Source: Rhodamnia argentea
Lineage: Eukaryota > Streptophyta > Magnoliopsida > Myrtales > Myrtaceae
Reading direction: 5' to 3'
DNA length: 64,000 bases
Assembly: GCF_020921035.1 (NCBI RefSeq)
Contig: NC_063155.1
Coordinates: 21,941,294-22,005,293, forward strand
The position numbers and the translations under genes were made by a program. The notes beneath the pieces are model-generated. The model made no database searches. It saw nothing but the letters and a program-made list of their open reading frames with translations, and was not told the DNA's origin. Shown here in pieces: positions 1 to 8,896 of this stretch. Within the stretch, counting starts at the first letter, position 1, and each line of letters begins with the position of its first letter.

Positions 1-260
1 GTCGGATCGAAATGATTTTTTTTCATGTAAGTCTCTTCACCATATATGATGGAGAATTACTAAAAAAAGTCGTAGATCTATTAATTCAGTTTTAATTTTT
101 TTTTGGCCAATTGAGCCATAAATCTTTTATATTTATATGTCAATTCAGTCCGATTTGATTATAAATCTAAGACTTAGCCGCCGGCCGTCCTACGTGACCT
201 AGCGTGAAATTGTAATCTGTTTCCCAAATTCACGATAATCAATCACTGAAGTTTGATTTT
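1..260. repeat. Partial copy of an interspersed inverted-repeat element
   Basis: The text around CCAATTGAG, GTCAATTCAGTCC and GGCCGTCCTACGTG recurs, diverged, near 12.9-13.8 kb, 49.6 kb and 51.8-53.1 kb. This is probably one arm of a non-autonomous DNA element. The copy is degraded and its ends are not clear. Between it and the VAMP714 start (798) only AT-rich sequence and the 5' leader are visible. Confidence 0.4.
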
Positions 261-797
261 TGAGTCGCTAATCATACGATTTAGTGTGTTGTTGTAAATT
301 GTAATTTGTTGCCTTTTGGATGCTAAAAATCGTTGGATATACAAGTTATGCTACGCATTTATATGCATTATTAGAATTGATTTTCTTAAAGCGACTTGAA
401 ATCACGTGAAATTAAATGATATAATTCTCGTGAATAAGATAGATTAATTATTTTGTATATAGTTAAAATAATTCTCCTATGAATATCAAGATGCTATAAA
501 AAAGTTCACAACTTAAATGAATATAAGTATATCTAAAAGCAAATTAATTATTTTGTTTCCAATTTCTCTAGAAATTATGTAAAAATAAGAAGCACGTGCT
601 TCTCACGCGTACCAGGTCCCCCCCCCCACCCTTTCCTCATAAACCACAACCGTGGACTCGCTCGCCGGTGACGAAACGACTCTCCCTCCTCGTCGTTCTC
701 TTTCCATGTTCACCGACCACCGAAGCGACCAACACCGGATTAGTCTCCCTCGATCGTACATGCGATTTCCTCCGAGATCCAGCTGAGCGGTCTGGCG

Positions 798-3700
798 ATG
801 GCGATTCTGTACGCGGTGGTCGCCAGGGGGACTGTCGTCCTGGCGGAGTTCAGCGCCGTCACCGGCAACACTGGCGCAGTGGCGCGTCGGATCCTCGAGA
901 AGCTCCCCTCGGAGGCGGACTCCAGGCTATGCTTCTCGCAGGACCGCTACATCTTCCACATACTGAGATCGGACGGCCTCACCTTCCTGTGCATGGCCAA
1001 CGACACCTTCGGAAGTGCGTTCTCCGTGATCCGATTTCATTTTTCTCCTCGTTTGATTCGCTTTTGTGCACTTGGTCTTTGGTCTTAGATAGACATACAG
1101 GATTCTCGATTTCGCTTTGGTCTTAGATAGACATACAGGATTCTCGATTTCGCGCACGGTGATTTGGCACGTTTCGTTGACCTACTCGTGAATTGTGCCT
1201 TTAATCGATTTCGAACTCGTTGAGGTTAGCGCAGAGAGTCCGAATCGGGAATTTTATCGCGTTGCCAGTCGTCTGAACTGGAAATGGAGAAGGATTTTGG
1301 CTTATTGATGTTTGAGAAGCAGGAGAAGTATCAAGATGTTATGCAGCAGGTTTTTATGAAAATGCGGTTTTATGATGATTTGCTGGAGAAAGAACTTTTC
1401 AGTCCTTATGGCTCCTGTGAAATTTGAGGCTCCGTTTATCAAGTGATTACCAAGATATTCATTTTAGTCTTGCTACTTCTCCTCGTGGGGGAAAATTTAG
1501 CATGTTAAACATCTGGAACAATGATCATTCAAGGCGACTTGAAATATGCCATGGTTAGGAGATACGGTGACTAATGAGTTGTAGCTTTCATGTTACTCAT
1601 GTCAAGCTTGATCAGTCCACTGTTGCTGAACAAACTCCAAAGAGAAACAATCACCTTCATTTAGAGGCTACTATTAGGATATCACAGGTTTTGAGATTTA
1701 GGTTTTTCCCTTAAATCTGAACTTTAAGAGGAAATACCTTTGTCTATGTTGTTTGTGCCTGAAATATGTCCCATGATCAAATATTCCCTCTGCGATTTCA
1801 GTCTGGTGCCTCGTACCACTTAACCTTAACCTACTTAAGGACTTGTTCTATCTACCTATTTCAACTGATCTCGGGATATCTAAGCCTCTAACTTAAGATC
1901 ATTCATCAATAATCTCTAAGTCAGTATAAGAAAAGGCTCTTCCTCTTCAGCTGGTAGGATGTGGTATTAATGCGGCTTTGTCGAGCTGGCAACCACATAA
2001 TGGATAGTCTTAGCATTGTGGGCTGTCGCACGCGTAAGGAACAATGTTGTAAGGAACAATGTGTATTTGCAATTCTGTACTTACTTTTGTCCAAGTTTAG
2101 GTTGCAGTGGCTTTCTTTTTTCTGGGTTAAAGACTTGAAGGGGCACTGTTGAAATTGTAATTGCAAAGTTGCACATAGTAAGTCGAAGCAACTGATTACT
2201 TGTCTTTACTCCTGATTACATGGCCATTATCTCTTTTCCATCTTCTGAGCTGCTGCAAACAGCAGTATTCTCCTCGCTTGCATAATGCAAGTCCAAGTTT
2301 CAGATTTACTTATAGATGCACTGTCATTTCTTTAAGGTATTATCAGTTTGCATTATTCGCTCATTCATTCATATGCATGAATTTCTTATGCTTGCACTTG
2401 TTGTTGATTCAGGGAGGATTCCTTTTTCGTACTTGGAAGATATTCACATGAGATTCATGAAAAATTATGGCAGAGTTGCACACTATGCTCCTGCTTATGC
2501 AATGAATGATGAGTTTTCAAGGGTTTTACATCAGCAAATGGAATTCTTCTCCAGTAACCCCAGTGCAGACACTCTGAATCGGGTCCGAGGTGAAGTAAAT
2601 GAGGCAAGTACTATTCATCCCTACTAACAAACTTATAATAAAATTTCTAGTCAAAATGGTTCTCTGTAACTCTTGTTTGTATTAGAGTGGGAGTCCGCTT
2701 GTGTAGCAGGTAGCATAATTTGACTGTACAGTACGTAAGCTGTATTCCTCATGTCCCATCAATTGATGTTAATTGGTCAAAATATGTGGGCCAGTGCGTG
2801 CCCATGACTGTCGGCGTTGCCCACGCCATAGGCTTTTTTTTTTAAGGGGGCCTCCCGGGGGAAAAGGAAAGGGGGGGGTTGGTTGGGGCTGTTTCTTTTG
2901 TGTGCTTATCAAGTCCCCTGGTAGCTGTTGGGGCTAGCATATGGGTCAGTGGGTGGATTGTCTTGGTTTTAATATGTTCCTGCAATTTTGCATTCAGATT
3001 CGCACTATAATGGTGGAAAATGTTGAGAAGATACTGGAAAGAGGTGACCGAATTGAGCTACTTGTTGACAAGACTGCTACAATGCAAGATGGTGCATTTC
3101 ACTTCAAGAAACAGTCCAAGCGTCTTCGTCGAGCTCTATGGATGAAAAACGCGAAGCTTTTGTAAGTAAATCGTGTTCCTGCTTATAAAGCTTTGACACT
3201 CGTTTAGTGTCCTGTCGCTCTGGATATAAAATTTTCTGGAAGCTGACAGAAACTTTATGCAGCGCGTATCAAGATGAGAAATAGAGAAAGGATCGAAGGG
3301 AAAAAATAAGTAAAAGAACCCATATTTGGGGTCGGGGGTGTTTCTCTTTCTAACAATTGGGAGATGATTCTTGAAATAAACCATGTTTTGTAGTGTAGTT
3401 GGTGGGAAATACTCTTAAGCATCTAGAATCACTTTCGCAAAACATATTGGATAGTTTACAGGATGCATATGGCTAGATAAGTAGATGTCCGTTAGGTTGC
3501 CTAGTGGGAATCTGTCTTAATTTATTAAAGAAGGGCATTTTTTTTTTTGGTTTGTATTGTGCTGACCGCAGGGTGATAGGTTGTTTGTGTCCTTGTACCG
3601 TTTGAGCTCCTCTACTTAGTGGTGTGCACAGGGTGCGGTTAAACTCAGGAACTGGTTGGGAATGGCCCAGTTGGTTCCTTTCCAGGCCAAATCTAGGAAG

Positions 3701-4944
3701 AATCGGTCCAGCTCTCAGTTCCAAAATCCTGAAACCAGCCTTTATCAGGTTTGGCTTTCGGCTCTTATGCCAGAATCACTGATTCGACCTTTGATCCGAC
3801 CAGCCTGGCTGGTTCCACAGTTGAACCAGTGTAGAACATCATACGTGCCTTATTAAAATAAATAGTAAGGCACAACCAGGAAGAATGGAATCGCCTGACC
3901 TTGTGTTTGATGTATGTGTAGCGCTAAATTAACAATACTTCACTTGTTAAGGGCTAAAAAAAAAAAAGTACATATTATCATTATTTGATTTTTACAAACC
4001 AAATCCGGTTTTCAAGTAGAACTGGGAACTAGCCTGGACCCAACTGGTTTGGGTAGTGGTTCCAATTTTTCGTAACTGGGACCTATGGGGGTTGGTTCCA
4101 AGTTTCAGTCTCGGGCTTGGCGCATTCAGTATGAATCACCTCTACCTCTACCCCTACCTTCTATTGTCTCTATCCGAACATAAGGAGTCTGTGCTGAAGT
4201 TGACGTAAGTCTGGATCGTCTCTGTAATTGTGTTGCATCAATACGAACCAAGTAAGAGTCCAGAAAATGCCATCAGGTATTGGCTGTGCTTCATATGTCG
4301 GATGATAACTACTTTGTTGTGCATTTGAGAGTATTTTCCTCTCTGGTTGCTGTCCAAGTAAAGACTCTGGGAACTTTCACTTTCAATGTTTAAGTTATGG
4401 TGGGGGATCTTAGCAGAAGGAATGTCCATATTCATTTGGCGTCCTAGATTTCCACAGATGGTTGTCCAACTCTAAACTGTTGAAATTTATGAACCCTGTT
4501 TGTTACAGAAGAAAAAAGTTTTCATCTTTAAGGTTGCATGAAATTGAAAATGCAAATCCAACTCAATTTATCAATTGCTGCACTGACCGTATTCTCAGTT
4601 AATAGTTATGCTGGACTAGGTTCCTAAGCTAGATGAGACGTAGGTTGAATAGGTTTGCTTTCAAATGATATAAATGCTCTCATTCATCAGCATCTGCACC
4701 AACATTCTAGAGGCAAAAGCCACAACCACACCTCCCTATTTCCAAATGGGAACACGGGACTAGTGGTAGTGGTTGTGGTTGTAATATAGCGCTTTAGATC
4801 TATGTCCTGGACTGCTTGTATCGACATTAAATTTATGCTTCTCTTTGTGGCAGGGCATTACTAACATGCTTGATTCTTGTTCTGCTATACATTATTATTG
4901 CTGCTTGTTGTGGAGGCATCACTCTACCCAACTGCAGATCTTAA
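798..4944 (+). CDS. VAMP714: VAMP714-type R-SNARE (longin VAMP71 family)
   Basis: Vesicle-membrane SNARE of the plant VAMP71 family, which acts in fusion with the vacuole and other endomembranes. Four coding exons give 220 residues: 798-1014, 2413-2603, 2998-3161 and 4854-4944. The longin domain begins at the ATG (MAILYAVVARGTVVLAEF). The SNARE motif runs over about residues 125-185, with the zero-layer arginine at R151 in ILERGDR. A C-terminal membrane anchor follows (about 192-212), ending in GGITLPNCRS. Length and both ends match Arabidopsis VAMP714 (221 aa) from memory, better than VAMP711-713. Intron 2 starts with GC rather than GT (GAG|GCAAGTA at 2604), and the frame needs this site. 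Intron 1 holds a 38-bp tandem repeat and intron 3 a GGTTCC-rich repeat. The start is the first ATG giving an intact longin domain; longer in-frame reading upstream has no ATG. Confidence 0.93.
1078..1153. repeat. 38-bp perfect tandem repeat in VAMP714 intron 1
   Basis: Two identical adjacent 38-bp copies (1078-1115 and 1116-1153), each starting TTTGGTCTTAGATAG. They lie inside intron 1, about 60 bp after the donor site. Identity between copies suggests a recent duplication. No coding effect is expected. Confidence 0.93.
3600..4115. repeat. GGTTCC-rich interspersed repeat in VAMP714 intron 3
   Basis: Repeated short motifs of the type AACTGGTT, GGTTCC and AACCAG on both strands occur inside the 1.7-kb third intron. 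Similar blocks lie at about 5.93-6.39, 52.74-53.02 and 60.7-61.8 kb. It looks like a non-autonomous element remnant. Exact ends were not found. Confidence 0.35.
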
Positions 4945-5482
4945 CCTCTATAGTTGCTGGTGTTGATCACCGGTAAGTATACATGCCATGCCATGGGTGA
5001 TATTTGGATCGTATCTGCTGGTCCTGCTTGTAACTTGAGGAGTGCTAAAAAAGAATTACAATGTACAACTGTCTCTGATAAATGTCACCTTGGCGGGAGG
5101 AATTGTTCTGGTTTTTTGGGGAATCTGATGGGGGTTCATCGCTTCCATTAAGTTCTGATGAGTTATATGATGTATTTTCACGGGGCATCTCTACATTAAT
5201 GTAAATAATGTACTTGTTTATAGCCGACAGTCAAGCTTTTGCCTTTTGCATTCTTATGATATGAGATGGATTGTGCAAAACAAGTTCTATGAAGAATAAG
5301 TTTTCTTCGTTTTTTCATCTTTCATATACTGGAATTGGCTGGTTTTCACTCAAGTCAAGCTGGCGATTTCATCGGATGAGCTGGTCTCCCGGCTCTATTT
5401 GATCTAGCATCTTGCTCTATAGGTTCTCCTAACGGGTGGCCAGCCTAATCATGCAAACTCTGTCTCCGTTCGTGCTCACTTA
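4945..5482. other. Intergenic, 3' side of VAMP714
   Basis: This should hold the VAMP714 3' UTR and, on the other strand, the 3' side of the small predicted gene at 5483-5848. No further gene or repeat was recognised. Confidence 0.5.
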
Positions 5483-5848
5483 TCATCGTCGACCATCTTC
5501 ATACTGGAGACAACCTATGCGCATCGATAAGGAACGATACGAAGATGGGAGAGGACTCAATGCAGGCCGTGATGGCTTCCCAAAAGGGCTTGCTTTTTCA
5601 TAGATGGCGATGATTGCAAAACCTTTGTGTTGTGTCCACTGTGAAGTTACAGCTCGTGGGTGTTTTACGGGACTTGCACGAGAAAAAAAGGTGCGAGGCC
5701 ATTGAACTAAGCCTGGGCTCTGATCATTTGGAGAGTTGGATGCATGCATTAGCGTGTAGATACGAACAAAAAACTGGACGATGACAAGGACGAGGAGGAG
5801 AAGAAGGGCAGCAAAAGCAAGGCAAAAGTGCACGGCGACCCCCTTCAT
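5483..5848 (-). CDS. Possible small membrane or secreted protein, unrecognised
   Basis: A single-exon frame of 121 codons on the minus strand starting at a true ATG (5846-5848). The N-terminus has a strong hydrophobic stretch (about residues 5-28, rich in Leu/Val/Ala) that could be a signal peptide or a membrane anchor. A Ser/Pro-rich, mostly polar tail with no cysteine cluster follows. I do not recognise the family. In favour: the hydrophobic segment sits exactly at the N-terminus, and the frame lies in an otherwise gene-free gap between VAMP714 and the cyclase. Against: no visible homologue, and a frame this short can occur by chance. An in-frame GTG one codon upstream is not taken as the start. 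Confidence 0.3.
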   Translation of the reverse strand: MKGVAVHFCLAFAALLLLLVLVIVQFFVRIYTLMHASNSPNDQSPGLVQWPRTFFSRASPVKHPRAVTSQWTQHKGFAIIAIYEKASPFGKPSRPALSPLPSSYRSLSMRIGCLQYEDGRR

Positions 5849-5929
5849 CACGTCAACGATACGAAATTAGCTGAAGTTTGTGTTCTGCACGACATTCCCC
5901 TCGTGTTTGTATATGCGGTTGGGCAAAAA

Positions 5930-6390
5930 ATACCGTGCAAAGTGCAAACTGCGAATCAAATCAAACCGAGCCTATCCTTTTTTGGCTGTTTGGTTTGGTT
6001 AATCGTACTTTTTCAAAACAAGAGAAGGCTTCTGAACCGTGCCTAGTTTGATTATAACCAAACCAAACCAAACTGTGAAATCATACTGTGTTAGCTACTA
6101 ACTTTAGTTATGTTGATCATCCTTTCCTTTTAGGTGAGGAGTGGATTAGATTCCCATTTTGTATGAACTCTTGAATTGTCATGACTATGAAATCAATACT
6201 CCTTCTAAGCTACTTTTTAGTGGATTTTTAGCCTGCGAAAATGCAAGAAACTAAAGTGTAAAAGACAAAAGGAGAAAAATCGCAAAAGATGTTTCACACT
6301 ACAATTGGTTCGGTTTAGTACATTTTGTTCGAGCCGTTTGATTTGAGTTTGACGTCGAAATTTCACCAAATCGAACGGTGCTCGCCCTTA
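5930..6390. repeat. Interspersed repeat with AACC/GGTT motifs
   Basis: Contains AACCAAACCAAACCAAAC and TTCGGTTTAG-type motifs and ends at about 6390 in GGTGCTCGCCCTTAG. That terminus resembles the ones at about 61293 (TTGCTCACCCTTAG) and 61787 (GTGCTCACCCCTAG). This suggests a shared small DNA-element family. The left end is unclear. Confidence 0.35.
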
Positions 6391-6880
6391 GTTGTAAATT
6401 AGAAATCTCCCCCTTTCAGCAAACAAAAACACACAAAAAAAAAAAAAAAAGAGAGAGAGAGAGAGTATAGAATTCTGGTGGACTGTCCATTTAAATTGTT
6501 AAATTTGGTCGGATCCCGGTGAAAATCTGGGGAGCCAGCGTTTGGACAGGTCAGCCTGGTCAGGAGTTTGGGTTGAGTAGTGGGTCCCAGCGGCACGTTC
6601 TTGTCTAGCGTCGGGCCAACAACACCAATCTGTCTGTCAGCCATTTCCCACTAGTCATTTTCGTGATTTCAGTACGACACGATCGTCTCTTTTCTTTCGG
6701 CAAGTGCTCGACCCACTTTCCCAATATTTTTACTTGACGGGAACAAGGAGGAGTCGTTCAAAACTAGCGCCAAAAACCGACCATGGCGGCATCCTTTTCT
6801 GCTCACTCCTCGAGATTCCTCTCGCCTTCTGTACTTCAACCCTCCTCTCTTTCTCTCTCCCTCCTCCATAGCTGCAATCT
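6391..6880. promoter_or_regulatory. Upstream region of the lycopene cyclase gene
   Basis: About 490 bp before the cyclase. It holds an A-tract followed by a short GA microsatellite (6427-6466), then pyrimidine-rich sequence. No unambiguous TATA box was found. Confidence 0.3.
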
Positions 6881-6898
6881 TCTCTCTCTCTCTCTCTC
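6881..6898. repeat. (CT)9 microsatellite directly before a start codon
   Basis: A CT run abuts the ATG of the lycopene cyclase gene. Similar CT runs sit in the presumed leaders of DCP1 (38760-38786), the RRM gene (45421-45442) and PsaO (about 48010-48030). Confidence 0.9.
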
Positions 6899-8392
6899 AT
6901 GGCAACGGTACTGAGACTAGCTCCACTGCCATCGGCAAGAACCAACTATTTCCCCTCCTCGCCCGCCCCTTTCGTCTCTCCTCCCAAGACCCTCCATGCT
7001 TCTTCCCGGAAGCTCAATCAAGCGACCCGAGTCAGCAAGTTCGGTAGCTTCCTCGAGCTGAAACCCGAATCGACCCCCCAACTTTTGGAAGGGTTCGATT
7101 CCGACCTCCCATGGCTGGCCTCCGGCGACCGGCGTCGCTTCGACGTGATCGTCATCGGTGCCGGCCCGGCGGGGCTGCGGCTTGCGGAGCAAGTCGCTCG
7201 ATTCGGAATCCGGGTATGTTGCGTTGATCCTTCCCCTCTTTCCGTGTGGCCTAACAATTATGGGGTCTGGGTTGACGAGTTCGAGGGGTTGGGGCTCGTG
7301 GATTGCTTGGACAAGACGTGGCCCATGGCTTGTGTCGTCATTAATGACGGGAAGACCAAGTATTTGGACCGGCCTTATGGTCGCGTCAGTCGGGAGAAAT
7401 TGAAGACGAGGCTGATTGAAGGGTGTGTCTCCGCTGGGGCTAGATTCCACAAGGCCAAGGTGTGGAAAGTGGAGCACGAGGAGTTCCGATCATCTGTTGT
7501 CTGCAGTGATGGCATCGAGCTGAAAGCGAGCTTGATCGTCGATGCGAGCGGCTTTGGGAGTCCTTTCATCGAGTATGATAAGCCGAGGAACCACGGGTAT
7601 CAGATTGCTCATGGGATTTTGGCCGAAGTAGATGAACACCCTTTTGATTTAGACAAGATGATGCTTATGGATTGGAGAGATTCCCATCTCGGGAATGAGC
7701 CTTACTTGAGAGCCAACAACTCAAGACTCCCTACTTTCTTATACGTGATGCCCTTCGATTCGAACTTAATATTTCTGGAAGAGACTTCATTAGTGAGCAG
7801 ACCGGTGCTAGCCTACTCTGAGGTCAAGCTAAGAATGGTGGCGAGGTTAAGGTATTTGGGGATTCGGGTCAGAAGAGTGTTAGAGGATGAGAAATGCTTG
7901 ATCCCCATGGGAGGTCCTCTCCCGCGAATCCCACAGAGCGTGATGGCTATTGGCGGTACGTCCGGGATCGTCCACCCGTCAACTGGGTACCAGGTGGCTC
8001 GGACACTAGCTTTAGCGCCGGTTCTTGCTGAGACAATTGCAGAGTGTCTTGGCTCAACCCGGATGATCAGAGGAAGGCCACTTCACCAAAGAGCGTGGAA
8101 TGGCCTGTGGCCAGTTGACAGAAGGTGCGCTAGAGAGTTTTACAACTTTGGAATGGAGACTTTGTTGAAGCTCGACTTAGACGGGACTCGGAGGTTCTTT
8201 GATGCATTCTTTGATTTGAACCCGTATTACTGGCAAGGTTTTCTCTCCTCAAGGTTGTCCTTTGGGGAGCTTGCCATGTTGAGTTTATCCCTGTTTGGAC
8301 ATGCCTCCAGCCCATCCAGGTTTGACATCATAACGAAGTGTCCTGCTCCTTTGGTTAAAATGGTGGGTAATCTAGCTCTTGAAACAATATAA
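6899..8392 (+). CDS. Chromoplast-type lycopene beta-cyclase (CYC-B / neoxanthin synthase / CCS clade)
   Basis: Plastid FAD/NAD-dependent cyclase of carotenoid synthesis. Lycopene beta-cyclases turn lycopene into beta-carotene; close relatives in this clade are named neoxanthin synthase or capsanthin/capsorubin synthase. Intronless, 497 aa. A Ser/Pro-rich transit peptide fills roughly residues 1-50. The dinucleotide-binding motif is VIGAGPAGLRLAEQ (GxGxxG at 87-92). Further family signatures are WPNNYGVWVDEFE (117-129), MDWRDSHL (257-264), the catalytic FLEET (292-296) and GGTSGIVHPSTGY (352-364). The sequence follows tomato CYC-B, as I recall it, more closely than the housekeeping LCYB. No motif is missing and the frame is intact. 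Which product it makes cannot be decided from sequence. The start is the first ATG and directly follows a CT microsatellite. Confidence 0.92.
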   Translation: MATVLRLAPLPSARTNYFPSSPAPFVSPPKTLHASSRKLNQATRVSKFGSFLELKPESTPQLLEGFDSDLPWLASGDRRRFDVIVIGAGPAGLRLAEQVARFGIRVCCVDPSPLSVWPNNYGVWVDEFEGLGLVDCLDKTWPMACVVINDGKTKYLDRPYGRVSREKLKTRLIEGCVSAGARFHKAKVWKVEHEEFRSSVVCSDGIELKASLIVDASGFGSPFIEYDKPRNHGYQIAHGILAEVDEHPFDLDKMMLMDWRDSHLGNEPYLRANNSRLPTFLYVMPFDSNLIFLEETSLVSRPVLAYSEVKLRMVARLRYLGIRVRRVLEDEKCLIPMGGPLPRIPQSVMAIGGTSGIVHPSTGYQVARTLALAPVLAETIAECLGSTRMIRGRPLHQRAWNGLWPVDRRCAREFYNFGMETLLKLDLDGTRRFFDAFFDLNPYYWQGFLSSRLSFGELAMLSLSLFGHASSPSRFDIITKCPAPLVKMVGNLALETI

Positions 8393-8896
8393 GGACAGAG
8401 GATCGACGCAAATTTATGAAACTTCTTGTTGGAGGTGAGGCAATGGGCTTATCTAGACTTTGTGCCAAGTATCGCATCAGATAATCTTCTTGTTTTTGTA
8501 TTTACTGCTCGATAAGATTAAGATCAGTTTTAATATTGTCCTTGTTAGTTACACGTTACATGTCAAGCTTTGAAATTGGAGTTAATGTTTGTTTAGTGCC
8601 AATACTCTCTTTTAACCATGAATTCGAGAAATTAAAGATACCGCAGGCCAGAGAATATTAGAGAGAGACTCTTCTGACCAAATCAATCACATAACAACCT
8701 CAATTTGGGTTGGTCTCATTAGATTAAGCACCTGCTTACTGTAAGTTAATTTGCGCACTAGAGGATCATATACTTAGTCATGCTAATTACCCCAAGCAGG
8801 TGGACTTTATTACTAGGACAGCAGTTGGTACAACAAGCTTCATTCTGATGATATACACAGCATAAGAAAGCACATGCAGGCTGGAACGCCTCTCTG
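8393..8896. other. Convergent intergenic spacer
   Basis: A 504-bp gap between the 3' ends of the cyclase (+) and the extensin-like gene (-). It should hold both 3' UTRs. No other feature was seen. Confidence 0.6.

Noticed and set aside
6917-7477. 186-codon minus-strand frame over the lycopene cyclase
   Set aside because: Antisense shadow of a GC-rich coding exon.
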